A stretch of 17,108 nucleotides of DNA from Phenylobacterium sp. (GTDB lineage: Bacteria > Pseudomonadota > Alphaproteobacteria > Caulobacterales > Caulobacteraceae), in NCBI GenBank assembly GCA_025350885.1, contig JANXXA010000001.1, forward strand, positions 1 through 17,108, written 5' to 3'. The notes beneath the pieces are model-generated. The model had not been told where the DNA came from, ran no database searches, and saw only the letters and a list, made by a program, of their open reading frames with translations. Below are positions 9,323-16,595 of the stretch, piece after piece. Every line of letters begins with the position of its first letter. Positions within the stretch are counted from its first letter, which is position 1. A program made the translations under genes and the position numbers.

Positions 9323-10290
9323 TGAAGCCGCAATATACCGGTCTGGTGGGCGATGTCGGCGGGACCAACGCCCGCTTCGCCTTGGTGGATACGCAAGGCC
9401 ATGTGCGTCACCTGCACGTCTATACGGCCGCCAACTATGGCTCCCTGGGCGAGGTGATCGCCGACTATCTGGGCCGCACCCTGAACCACAAGCAGCCGCC
9501 TCGCGCGGTGGTGGCCGTGGCCGGCCCGGTGCTCGACGGCGAGATCGAATTCACCAACCTCGACTGGCAGGTCTCCGAGGGCGATCTGCTGGCCCAGTTC
9601 TCGTTCGAGGCGGTCGAACTGATGAACGATTTCGCCGCCCAGGCCCTGGCCTGTCCGCTGCTGGCGCCGGCGGACCTGAGGACGCTCGGGCCGGCCCTGC
9701 GCGGCGCCGCCGACTGCCCGATGGTGGTGTTGGGCGCCGGCACTGGCTTTGGCGTGGCCGGCCTGGCGCGCAGCGAGCGCGGCGATACCGCCGTCGCCAC
9801 CGAGGGCGGCCACGCGGCCTTTGCCCCCAGCGACGATGTCGAGGTCGAGATCTGGAGCCAGTTCCGCGCCCGCCACGGCCGGGTCTCCATCGAACGGCTG
9901 ATGTCCGGCCGCGGCCTCTTCGAACTCTACGGCGTGCTGGCCGGCCTGCGGCAGGTCGAGGCCCCGCTGGTCGACGAAAAGGCGGTGATGGACGCCGCCA
10001 GCGCCGGCAACGCCCTGGCCGGCGAGACCCTCGACCGCTTCTGCGCCATCCTGGGCGCGGTCGCCGGCGACCTGGCGCTCAGCTTCGGCGCACGCGGCGG
10101 GGTGTTCGTCTCCGGCGGCATCGCCCCGCGCATGGCCGACCGCCTGGCCGCCGGCGCCTTCCGCACCCGGTTCGAGGACAAGGGCCGGCTGTCGGCCTAT
10201 GTCGCCGAGATTCCCACCTCGCTGGTGCTGCATCCCTATCCGGCGATCATCGGCGCCGCGCGCCAGCTGGAGATGCTGGAGCGGCTATGA
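9322..10290 (+). CDS. glk: Glucokinase (bacterial Glk family)
   Basis: Phosphorylates cytoplasmic glucose with ATP to glucose-6-phosphate. The 322-residue length and motifs fit the non-ROK glucokinase family: [14 protein letters not shown] (10-23) for phosphate binding, VAVAGPV and FTNLDW (77-82) for the sugar, [10 protein letters not shown] with the likely catalytic base D103, [13 protein letters not shown] and EGGHAAFAP for the nucleotide and glucose sites, [13 protein letters not shown], and a C-terminal [13 protein letters not shown] start at ATG 9322, which shares its A with the edd stop; an in-frame upstream start at 9217 lies within edd and yields only an arginine-rich, out-of-frame shadow of edd. 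The stop overlaps the eda start by four bases (ATGA). Placement with the ED genes and near the GH15 hydrolase suggests it takes up internally released glucose (inference). Confidence 0.95.
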
Positions 10291-10916
10291 CCCCCCACTT
10301 GGCGAACATGGACGAGATCCTCCGGCTGGCCCCGGTCATCCCCGTTCTGGTCATCGAAGACCTGGCCCACGCCGTTCCGCTCGGCCGCGCCCTGGTCGCT
10401 GGCGGCCTGCCGGTTCTGGAGATCACCCTTCGGACCCCCGCCGCGCTCGCCTGCATCGAACGCATGGCCGGCGAGATCGAGGGCGCGGTGGTGGGCGCGG
10501 GCACGGCGCTGACACCGGCCCATCGCCAGGCGGTGGCCGACATCGGCGCGCGGTTCGCCGTCAGTCCGGGCCTGATCGAAGGCCAGGGACCGGACGGCCC
10601 AATTCCGCTGCTGCCCGGAATTGCCACGGCCACCGAACTGATGGCTGGCCTGGCCGCCGGCTTCACCCGCTTCAAGCTGTTCCCGGCCAATGTCGTCGGC
10701 GGCATCGACGCGCTGAAAGCCTTCGCCAGTCCCTTCCCCCAGGCAAGATTCTGTCCCACCGGCGGGATCAGCGCCGGCAATGCCGCCGACTACCTGGCCC
10801 TGCCCAACGTCGTCTGCGTGGGTGGCAGCTGGGTCGCCCCCGTGGACGCCGTCCGCGCCGGCGACTGGGGCCGCATCACCGCCCTGGCCCGTGAGGCCGC
10901 AGCGCTGCTTCGTTAG
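10287..10916 (+). CDS. eda: 2-keto-3-deoxy-6-phosphogluconate aldolase
   Basis: Class I aldolase that splits KDPG into pyruvate and glyceraldehyde-3-phosphate, completing the Entner-Doudoroff pathway. The 209-residue length is typical. Visible active-site elements: E45 in [17 protein letters not shown] (70-75), FAVSPG (90-95), [12 protein letters not shown] (108-119), the Schiff-base lysine K130 in [12 protein letters not shown], and the phosphate-binding CPTGGIS followed by GGSWV. The start at ATG 10287 overlaps the glk stop as ATGA, indicating coupling; ATG 10308 is a less likely alternative. It closes the operon, with 79 bases before fabI. That gap (10917-10995) has no convincing hairpin plus U-run, so read-through into fabI is possible. 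Confidence 0.95.
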   Translation: MTPHLANMDEILRLAPVIPVLVIEDLAHAVPLGRALVAGGLPVLEITLRTPAALACIERMAGEIEGAVVGAGTALTPAHRQAVADIGARFAVSPGLIEGQGPDGPIPLLPGIATATELMAGLAAGFTRFKLFPANVVGGIDALKAFASPFPQARFCPTGGISAGNAADYLALPNVVCVGGSWVAPVDAVRAGDWGRITALAREAAALLR

Positions 10917-10982
10917 GTGCGGGGAGGCTTCAGCAGGTCTTGCCCTCTTCCGCCGGCCCCGCCACAACCCTTGCCAGACCAG

Positions 10983-10988
10983 AGGGAG
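10983..10988 (+). promoter_or_regulatory. Ribosome binding site that fixes a GTG start for fabI
   Basis: AGGGAG at 10983-10988 lies seven bases before GTG 10996, a near-ideal Shine-Dalgarno arrangement. The next in-frame ATG (11014) is 25 bases away, so the GTG is the better start. Confidence 0.7.
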
Positions 10989-10995
10989 ACGCCAC

Positions 10996-11814
10996 GTGGC
11001 CGAAGATTTCCAGATGCCCAAGGGCGCGCTCATGGCCGGCAAGCGCGGGATCGTCACCGGGGTGGCCAACCACCAGTCCATCGCCTGGGGCATCGCCAGC
11101 CAGCTCGCCGCCCAGGGTGCGGAGATGGCCTTCCTGCACCTGCCGGGGATGGAGCGCCGCGTTGCGCCGCTGGCCGAGAGCCTCGGCGTCAAGGTCCTGG
11201 CGCCTGTAGACGTCACCGACGATGCCTCGATGGACGCTGGGTTCGCCGCGGTTGAGCAGGCGTTCGGGACGATCGACTTCTTCGTCCACGCCATCGCCTT
11301 TGCACCGAAGGACCAGATCAGCGGCTCGTTCGTCGAGAACGCCAGCCGCGCCGGCTTCCTGCAGGCCATGGAGATCTCGGTGTTCAGCTTCGCCGACTGC
11401 TGCCGGCGCGCCGCGGCCCTGATGCCGAACGGCGGCTCGATCCTGACGCTCACCTACATGGGCTCGGAACGGGCGATCCCCAACTACAACACCATGGGCG
11501 TGGCCAAGGCCGGCCTCGAGGCCGCCGCGCGCTATGCCGCCCGAGACCTGGGCCCCCAGGGTATCCGGGTGAACGCCCTGTCGCCGGGGGCCATGCGGAC
11601 GCTGTCGCTGGCCGGCATCCAGGGCGGCCGCGCCATGCTGGCCAAGGGCCGCTCGCTGTCGGCCATGAAGGAGGACACCTCGATGGAAGGCGTGGCGGGC
11701 GCGGCGCTCTGGCTGCTGTCGGACCTCGGCCGCTCGACCACCGGCGAAGTGATCCACGTCGACGCCGGCTTCCACATCATGGGCTTTGCCGAGGATGAGG
11801 CGCAGGCCGGTTAA
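10996..11814 (+). CDS. fabI: Enoyl-[acyl-carrier-protein] reductase (NADH), FabI type
   Basis: Last reductive step of each cycle of type II fatty-acid synthesis, in the cytoplasm. The 272-residue protein is an atypical short-chain dehydrogenase. It has the FabI nucleotide loop GVANHQSIAWG (22-32), the pair Y154 (TYMGSERAIP) and Y164 followed six residues later by K171 (YNTMGVAK), which is the FabI Y-x6-K catalytic arrangement, ALSPGAMRTL, and the C-terminal GEVIHVDAGFHIMGF. The residue aligned by eye with E. coli G93 (in VHSIGFAP) is alanine, A101 in VHAIAFAP. Start: GTG 10996, chosen for its Shine-Dalgarno; the longer frame reaching 10780 lies within eda. It follows eda by 79 bases and converges with the tetR gene, the two TAA stops overlapping in TTAA. 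Alphaproteobacteria often carry more than one FabI, so essentiality cannot be assumed. Confidence 0.93.
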   Translation: MAEDFQMPKGALMAGKRGIVTGVANHQSIAWGIASQLAAQGAEMAFLHLPGMERRVAPLAESLGVKVLAPVDVTDDASMDAGFAAVEQAFGTIDFFVHAIAFAPKDQISGSFVENASRAGFLQAMEISVFSFADCCRRAAALMPNGGSILTLTYMGSERAIPNYNTMGVAKAGLEAAARYAARDLGPQGIRVNALSPGAMRTLSLAGIQGGRAMLAKGRSLSAMKEDTSMEGVAGAALWLLSDLGRSTTGEVIHVDAGFHIMGFAEDEAQAG

Positions 11815-12419
11815 ACCGCATACGCCCGCATGAACCGGGTCGCCGCCTCGCGGGCGATCCGGTCGATGTCCGCATCGGTCAGGCCGAGCGGCACGCCCAG
11901 CAGATAGGCGGTCTGGCGGCTGGAGATCACCATGCCGGCGAAGAACTCGGCGGCTTCGACGGGATCTGGACAGGCCAGGCGGCCCGCCGCCGTCTCGGTT
12001 TCCAAGAAGGTCGCCAGGCCCCGGCGGCTGGCGCGCGGCCCGGCCTCATAGAGCGCCCGGGCCACCTCCGGCATCGTCGCTACATTGGCCATGGCGGTGC
12101 GTAGCAGGGTCGTATAGCGCGGCGTCAGCAAGGCGGTCAGCAGCACCCGGCCGAACGCGGCCAGCGCCTGGGCCGGCTGCTCGATAGCGCCGGGCGCCTC
12201 CAGCGGCGCGACGATCTCGTGGACCCGTCGCGCGCACAGCGCCTGCACCAGGTCGGCCTTGCAGCCATAGTGGTTATAGATGGTCTGTTTGGAGACCCCG
12301 GCGCGGCGGGCGATCTCTTCCATCGGCGCCTGGACGCCGCGCTCGGCCCACACATCGACGGCGGCGTCGAGGATCGCCTCGTTCTTGGCGACGTCGATCT
12401 GGCCGGCCACGCGCGCCAT
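11811..12419 (-). CDS. TetR/AcrR-family transcriptional regulator (probable efflux-operon repressor)
   Basis: A 202-residue TetR-type protein. The N-terminal three-helix DNA-binding domain spans about 12-60, with the helix-turn-helix MEEIARRAGVSKQTIYNHYGCKADLV (residues 33-58, a very canonical TetR signature). The C-terminal ligand domain (about 80-200) is all-helical and resembles AefR-like TetR C-terminal domains (LLRTAMANVATMPEVARALYE region). Its ATG at 12419 overlaps the emrB-like stop as TGATG, so it is the last gene of the efflux operon and is coupled to it. The likely role is to repress that operon and release on binding a pump substrate. The matching palindromes at 15185-15200 and 15248-15263 are the obvious candidate sites. 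That regulator-operator link is inference. Its stop overlaps that of fabI. Confidence 0.88.
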   Translation of the reverse strand: MARVAGQIDVAKNEAILDAAVDVWAERGVQAPMEEIARRAGVSKQTIYNHYGCKADLVQALCARRVHEIVAPLEAPGAIEQPAQALAAFGRVLLTALLTPRYTTLLRTAMANVATMPEVARALYEAGPRASRRGLATFLETETAAGRLACPDPVEAAEFFAGMVISSRQTAYLLGVPLGLTDADIDRIAREAATRFMRAYAV

Positions 12420-14044
12420 CAGTGGCGGCCCGCGTCGTCTGTACGCGCCATCGCCGAACCGGGGCGGGCGAACAGACCCAGAGCCGCCGCGATCCAGCAG
12501 GAGATCGCCAGGGCGGCGAAGGCGTCGCCAAAGCTCAGCACCGCGGCCTGGCGGTGGAGAAGGCCGCTCATGGCGCGTCGCGCGGTCGCCTCGGGGTCGG
12601 CGAGACCGCCGGCGTTCATCATCTGGGTCAGTCCGTCCATCAGCGCCGAACTGGTGGGATTGGCCTGGCTGGCGGCGCTTGTCAGCTCCATGAAGTGGAC
12701 CGCGCCCTGGTGACTGAGGATGGTCGAGAGCATCGCCAGCCCCAGCGCGCCGGCGACGTTTCGGGTCAGGTTGATCAGACCGGACGCGTCCTTCATCTGA
12801 TGCAGCGGTAGCGTCGCGACAGAGAGTTGCTGGGCAGCGACCATGGCCAGCATCATGCTGACGCCGCGAACCGCCTGGAGGACGAAAAACTCGGCGAACC
12901 CCCACTGATCCGTGAGGTGGACGGCAAGCTGCATCGCCCAGCCGCTCATGGCGAAGCCGCCAACCAGGGCGAGCCTGGCGTCCATCACCCGGATAATTCG
13001 GCCGACAAGTGGCGCGGTCAGGAACATGGTCAAGCCGGTGACCAGCATGGTGGTGCCGACCTCGGAGGATGAATAGCCCCGCACCCGCCCCAGATAGAGC
13101 GGCATCAGGAAGGTGCCGCCAAACAAGCTGACGCCGGTAACAAACGTCATGGCGACGCCCAGGGCGAAATTGGGATCGGCGAAGGGCTTTAGGGACACGA
13201 TGGGCTGCCAATAGGTCAACTGTCGCCAGATGAAGGCCACGCCGGCCAGCGCTGCCGCCACGCTCAGCCACAGAATGGTCGCGTCCTCGAACCAGCCGTC
13301 ACCATTGCCCTCCTCCAGGACGTATTGGAGCGACAACAGGAAGACCGCCATCAGTCCCAGGCCCCACCAGTCGATCCCCCGCGACAGGCTCGGGTCGCCC
13401 TTGTCGAAATTGGCGTAGCGACCGACCAGGAAGATGACCAGAACGCCGACCGGGATGTTGATGAAGAACAGCCACCGCCAGTCGAGAAGGTCGGTGACGT
13501 GGCCCCCCAGGGTCGGCCCGATGGTGCCGGAAAGGGTCACGATCAGGCCGACCGTGACATTGGCCACCAACCGCCGTTCCGGTGGAAAGATCGTCATGGC
13601 CGTGGCGAAGACGGGTGGGATCATCGCGCCCGCGAACAGGCCCTGCAGCGCGCGAAAGCCGATCATCATCGGGACGGACGACGACAGGCCGACCGCCGCC
13701 GAGGTCACCGTGAAGCCCACCACGGCGATGACGTAAAACGTCCGCGTGCCCCACAGCTTGGTCAGGTAGCCGGTGAGCGGCATGATCAGCACCTCGGCCA
13801 GCAGATAGATGGTCTGCACCCAGGCGATCTCGTCGGCGGTGGCGCTGACGCCGGACTGGATCTGGGTCAGCGAGCTGGCGACGATCTGAATGTCCAGCAT
13901 GGCCATGAACTGGCCGATGATCATGCCGCCGAAACCCAGGAAGACCCTGGTCCAGTTCACCTCGGCGCCGTCCGCGCCCAGGTGCGCCGGCGCCGGCAGG
14001 CGGGAAACGGCGCCTAGGCCGGGATTGAGGACCGCGTCGGCCAA
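12419..14044 (-). CDS. DHA2-family MFS multidrug transporter (EmrB/QacA type)
   Basis: An inner-membrane proton-driven drug exporter of the 14-helix DHA2 family, 541 residues. The first helix (about 34-58) contains MLDIQIVASSL with the conserved acidic D51. A motif A-like loop follows (GYLTKLWGTRTF, 92-103), then the motif B arginine R131 in FRALQG and a motif C-like region with GPTLGGHVTDLLDWRWLFFINIPVG at 176-200. Hydrophobic segments continue to about residue 532. It begins four bases after the emrA-like stop. The first possible start is TTG 14044, because an in-frame stop lies just upstream; GTG 13960 is the alternative, and no ATG occurs before the first helix. EmrB proteins work with a periplasmic adaptor (the gene upstream) and an outer-membrane channel, which is not in this window. 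The drug spectrum is unknown. Confidence 0.92.
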   Translation of the reverse strand: MADAVLNPGLGAVSRLPAPAHLGADGAEVNWTRVFLGFGGMIIGQFMAMLDIQIVASSLTQIQSGVSATADEIAWVQTIYLLAEVLIMPLTGYLTKLWGTRTFYVIAVVGFTVTSAAVGLSSSVPMMIGFRALQGLFAGAMIPPVFATAMTIFPPERRLVANVTVGLIVTLSGTIGPTLGGHVTDLLDWRWLFFINIPVGVLVIFLVGRYANFDKGDPSLSRGIDWWGLGLMAVFLLSLQYVLEEGNGDGWFEDATILWLSVAAALAGVAFIWRQLTYWQPIVSLKPFADPNFALGVAMTFVTGVSLFGGTFLMPLYLGRVRGYSSSEVGTTMLVTGLTMFLTAPLVGRIIRVMDARLALVGGFAMSGWAMQLAVHLTDQWGFAEFFVLQAVRGVSMMLAMVAAQQLSVATLPLHQMKDASGLINLTRNVAGALGLAMLSTILSHQGAVHFMELTSAASQANPTSSALMDGLTQMMNAGGLADPEATARRAMSGLLHRQAAVLSFGDAFAALAISCWIAAALGLFARPGSAMARTDDAGRH

Positions 14045-14048
14045 GGGA

Positions 14049-15164
14049 TCACCGGGTCACGCCGCGGATGGCGTACCGGTCCGGCGCCTGGCCGGCCTCG
14101 GCGAACGACGCGCCGGTCTGGCGGCTCACGTCGACCTTCACCTTCAGCGACAGGCCGGGACGCAAGGCGCCGGCCAGCCTCTGGTTTCTTTCGATGGCGA
14201 TCCGTACCGGCAGCCGCTGGGTGATCTTGGTGAAATTGCCGACGGCGTTCTCCACCGGGATCAGGGCGAACTCCGCGCCGGTGGCCGGCGCGAAGCTGTC
14301 GATCCGGCCCCGGATGGTCTCTTTGCCGAAAGCGTCGGCGCGGATCTCCACCGACTGGCCGACGCGCAGGCGTGAGACTTGGGTCTCCTTGAAGTTGGCC
14401 ACCACATAGGCCTCGGCCAGCGGCACGATGGTCATCAGCGTGCCGCCGGGGCGGACGTACTGACCTGGCCGCACGCCCTTGGCGCCGACGACGCCGGCCG
14501 TGGGGCTACGGATCTCGGTGCGCGACAGGTCGATGCGGGCGGAGTCGACGGCGGCGCGCGCGGCGGCGGCCTGCGCCTGGGTCTGGTCGCGAGCCGAGCC
14601 CAGGGAGGCCGCGGCCTGGCGTTCGGCGGCGAGCGTCGCCTGGGCCTGATCGACGGCGGCCGCCGCCTGCGACTGGGCCGCGCGCGCGGTCTGCACGCGC
14701 TGCGTCGAGGACCAGCCCGCCGAGGCCAGCTGGCCGTAGCGGGTGAGTTCGGCGCCGGCCAGGTCGGCCTGGGCCCGAGCGCTGGCGACGCCGGCCGACT
14801 TCTGGGCGATCATCGCCTGTTCCAGCTTGGCCTTGTCGTCGACCGCGCGGACGCCAGCGTCCAGCGCCTGGGCGTTGGCCTGCGCCTGGGCCAGTCGCGC
14901 CCTGATGCTGACCGGGTCGATCCTGACCAGCAGCTGGCCGGGCTGCACCGGCTGGTTGTCGTCGACCAGAACCTGCGTCACATAGCCGTCGATCAGCGGG
15001 GCGATAGAGACCTTGTCGGCCGCGATGAAGGCGTTGTCGGTGGCCTCGTAGTGTTGCTTGTCGCCCCACCACAGCGCCCCGCCGGCGACCAGCGCCAGGG
15101 CGACGACGCCGCCCGCCAGCGCCGGAATCAGACCCACCTTGGGCAACCCTGCCATGCCTGCCAT
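14049..15164 (-). CDS. HlyD/EmrA-family membrane fusion protein (efflux adaptor)
   Basis: Periplasmic adaptor linking the EmrB-like pump to an outer-membrane channel. From ATG 15164 it is 371 residues: a short cytoplasmic tail, one membrane anchor (about 9-31, VGLIPALAGGVVALALVAGG), the EmrA-like HYEATDNAFIAADKVSIAPLIDGYV segment beginning the barrel-sandwich domain, a long alanine- and glutamine-rich coiled-coil hairpin (about 85-215), then the second half of the lipoyl-like domain (RSPTAGVVG) and a beta-barrel to the end. The frame stays open to a TTG at 15239, but those 25 codons have noticeably more A/T in third position and contain a putative operator, and no Shine-Dalgarno precedes the TTG. 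I therefore prefer ATG 15164 (or ATG 15155, with GGGATGG upstream). It is the first gene of the emrA-emrB-tetR operon; the emrB-like start lies four bases beyond its stop. Confidence 0.88.
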   Translation of the reverse strand: MAGMAGLPKVGLIPALAGGVVALALVAGGALWWGDKQHYEATDNAFIAADKVSIAPLIDGYVTQVLVDDNQPVQPGQLLVRIDPVSIRARLAQAQANAQALDAGVRAVDDKAKLEQAMIAQKSAGVASARAQADLAGAELTRYGQLASAGWSSTQRVQTARAAQSQAAAAVDQAQATLAAERQAAASLGSARDQTQAQAAAARAAVDSARIDLSRTEIRSPTAGVVGAKGVRPGQYVRPGGTLMTIVPLAEAYVVANFKETQVSRLRVGQSVEIRADAFGKETIRGRIDSFAPATGAEFALIPVENAVGNFTKITQRLPVRIAIERNQRLAGALRPGLSLKVKVDVSRQTGASFAEAGQAPDRYAIRGVTR

Positions 15165-15184
15165 CCCACGCACGAAATCAAATT

Positions 15185-15200
15185 TGGACCCGTCGGTCCA
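15185..15200. promoter_or_regulatory. Putative TetR operator, proximal to emrA
   Basis: TGGACC (15185-15190), four bases CGTC, then GGTCCA (15195-15200): a perfect 6+4+6 palindrome of 16 bp, flanked on the left by AAATT. It lies 21 bases upstream of the preferred emrA-like start, where a bound repressor could block transcription. The size and symmetry suit a TetR dimer. A second copy sits 63 bp away. Confidence 0.62.
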
Positions 15201-15207
15201 TCCCTTA

Positions 15208-15221
15208 GAGCCTGTAGGCTC
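15208..15221. repeat. Perfect palindrome between the two operators
   Basis: GAGCCT (15208-15213), GT, AGGCTC (15216-15221): a 6+2+6 perfect inverted repeat with a sequence unrelated to the TGGACC operators. Its centre lies 22 and 41 bp from the operator centres. It could be a second regulator site, part of a promoter, or a short mRNA hairpin. No function can be assigned. Confidence 0.4.
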
Positions 15222-15247
15222 GGGGGTTAGGTCCGGCAAGTCAAAGA

Positions 15248-15263
15248 TGGACCCCCGCGTCCA
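15248..15263. promoter_or_regulatory. Putative TetR operator, distal copy
   Basis: TGGACC (15248-15253), CCCG, CGTCCA (15258-15263): the same 16-bp palindrome with one arm mismatch. Similarity extends leftwards: 15238-15254 matches 15175-15191 at 14 of 17 positions. The centre-to-centre spacing is 63 bp, about six helical turns. On the minus strand the copy is followed by TTTGACTT, which contains a -35-like TTGACT, but no well-spaced -10 for it is evident. It lies 65 bp before the divergent monooxygenase start, so it could also affect that gene. Confidence 0.55.
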
Positions 15264-15328
15264 AGAAACCTGCGCCGAACCCCAGAGATGCTGGACGGGC
15301 GGCCCGCTTCGTGGGCGTATCGGCGCTG

Positions 15329-16579
15329 ATGAGCGAGATCGAAACAGACGTGATCATCGCCGGCGCCGGCATCGCCGGGGCGACCCTGGCGTTGGCGCTG
15401 CGGCAGGCCGGGCTGACGCCGGTGCTGATCGACCCGGTGGTCTTTGACGCCCAGGTCGCGCCCACCTTTGACGGCCGCGCCTCGGCCATCGCCTATGCCG
15501 CCTTCCGCCAGTGGGGTGTGCTCGGCGTCGGCGCGGCCCTGGCGCCCCACGCCCAGCGGATCGAACAGATCCTGGTCACCGACGGCCAGACCCCAGGCGC
15601 TGCGACCGGCGGACCCCGGCCCTTTTTCCTGCGCTTTGATTCCGCCGAGAGCGCCGACCGCTCCGGCGGCGAGCCGCTGGGCTATCTGATCGAGAACCGC
15701 CACATCCGCGCCGCCCTGGCGCAGGCGGTGATCGACGCCGGCATCGAGGTGCTGGCCCCGGCCCGCGTCGCCAGCGCCCGCTTCGAACCCCGCGAGGCGG
15801 TGGTGACCCTGACCGACGGTCGGATCCGACGCGCACCTCTGGCGGTTGGCGCGGACGGCAAGGGCTCGGTGATCCGCACCGAGGCCGGGATCGGCGCGGT
15901 GGGCTGGGACTATCCCCAGACCGGCGTCGTGGCGACGGTGCGCCTGGAGCGTCCGCACGAGGGCGTGGCGCATGAGTATTTCCTGCCGGGCGGCCCGTTC
16001 GCCATCCTGCCGCTGACCGGCGACCGGGCCAGCCTGGTCTGGACCGAGACCACCGCGCGCGGCGCGGCGCTGAAGACCGCGCGGCCGGAGATCTTCCAGG
16101 CGCATCTGCGTCGCCGCTTCGGCGACTTCCTGGGCGAGGTGATCGTCGAGGGCCCAGTGTTCACCTACCCGCTAAGCCTCAATCTCGCCGAGCGGCTCGT
16201 CGCCCCCCGCGCGGCTCTGCTGGGCGACTCCGCCCATGGTATTCACCCGATCGCCGGACAGGGCCTCAACCTGGGCCTCAAGAGCGTCGCGGCCCTGGCC
16301 GAAACCCTGGTCGAGGCGGCGCGCCTGGGCGAGGATATCGGCTCGCCCGTGGTGCTGGAGCGCTACGCGGCCTGGCGGCGCTTCGACACCGCCACCCTGG
16401 CGGCCGGCACGGACCTGTTCGTGCGCCTGTTCTCCAACGACAATCCGCTGCTGCGCCTGGCGCGCGGCGCCGGCATGGCCGCGGTCAACCGCATCGGTCC
16501 GGCCCGCCGGTTCTTCATGACCGAAGCTGGCGGCGCGGTCGGGGACCTGCCGAGACTGCTGAAGGGCGAGGCGCTGTAG
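15329..16579 (+). CDS. UbiH/UbiF/COQ6-family FAD-dependent monooxygenase (ubiquinone biosynthesis hydroxylase)
   Basis: A 416-residue class A flavoprotein monooxygenase. The Rossmann dinucleotide loop is near the N terminus (VIIAGAGIAGATLALALRQAG, residues 9-29). An FAD/pyrophosphate region with DGRASAIAYAAFRQWG follows, then the GADGKGSVIR motif, and the second FAD motif ALLGDSAHGIHPIAGQGLNLGLKS, whose PIAGQGLN is characteristic of the UbiH/UbiF/VisC/COQ6 group. These enzymes hydroxylate the aromatic ring of ubiquinone precursors at the inner membrane; which ring carbon is not decidable here. The ATG at 15329 is preferred; GTG 15311 is an in-frame alternative and neither has a strong Shine-Dalgarno. 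It diverges from the efflux operon across the twin-operator region and converges on glcB with only 16 bases between. It appears complete and intact. Confidence 0.87.
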   Translation: MSEIETDVIIAGAGIAGATLALALRQAGLTPVLIDPVVFDAQVAPTFDGRASAIAYAAFRQWGVLGVGAALAPHAQRIEQILVTDGQTPGAATGGPRPFFLRFDSAESADRSGGEPLGYLIENRHIRAALAQAVIDAGIEVLAPARVASARFEPREAVVTLTDGRIRRAPLAVGADGKGSVIRTEAGIGAVGWDYPQTGVVATVRLERPHEGVAHEYFLPGGPFAILPLTGDRASLVWTETTARGAALKTARPEIFQAHLRRRFGDFLGEVIVEGPVFTYPLSLNLAERLVAPRAALLGDSAHGIHPIAGQGLNLGLKSVAALAETLVEAARLGEDIGSPVVLERYAAWRRFDTATLAAGTDLFVRLFSNDNPLLRLARGAGMAAVNRIGPARRFFMTEAGGAVGDLPRLLKGEAL

Positions 16580-16595
16580 GCCCCAGGCCGGCGAG

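Noticed and set aside
10917..10995. Terminator between eda and fabI
   Set aside because: Only a weak long-loop GCGGGG/CCCCGC pairing is present and no U-run follows, so this is not supportable.
12420..13271. Upstream in-frame extension of the TetR gene
   Set aside because: It lies over the emrB-like gene in another frame and has shadow composition; the TetR fold starts at ATG 12419.
15190..15210. Short leader peptide starting at an ATG overlapping the proximal operator on the minus strand
   Set aside because: It would be only about seven codons with no spaced ribosome binding site, and is better explained by the operator sequence itself.
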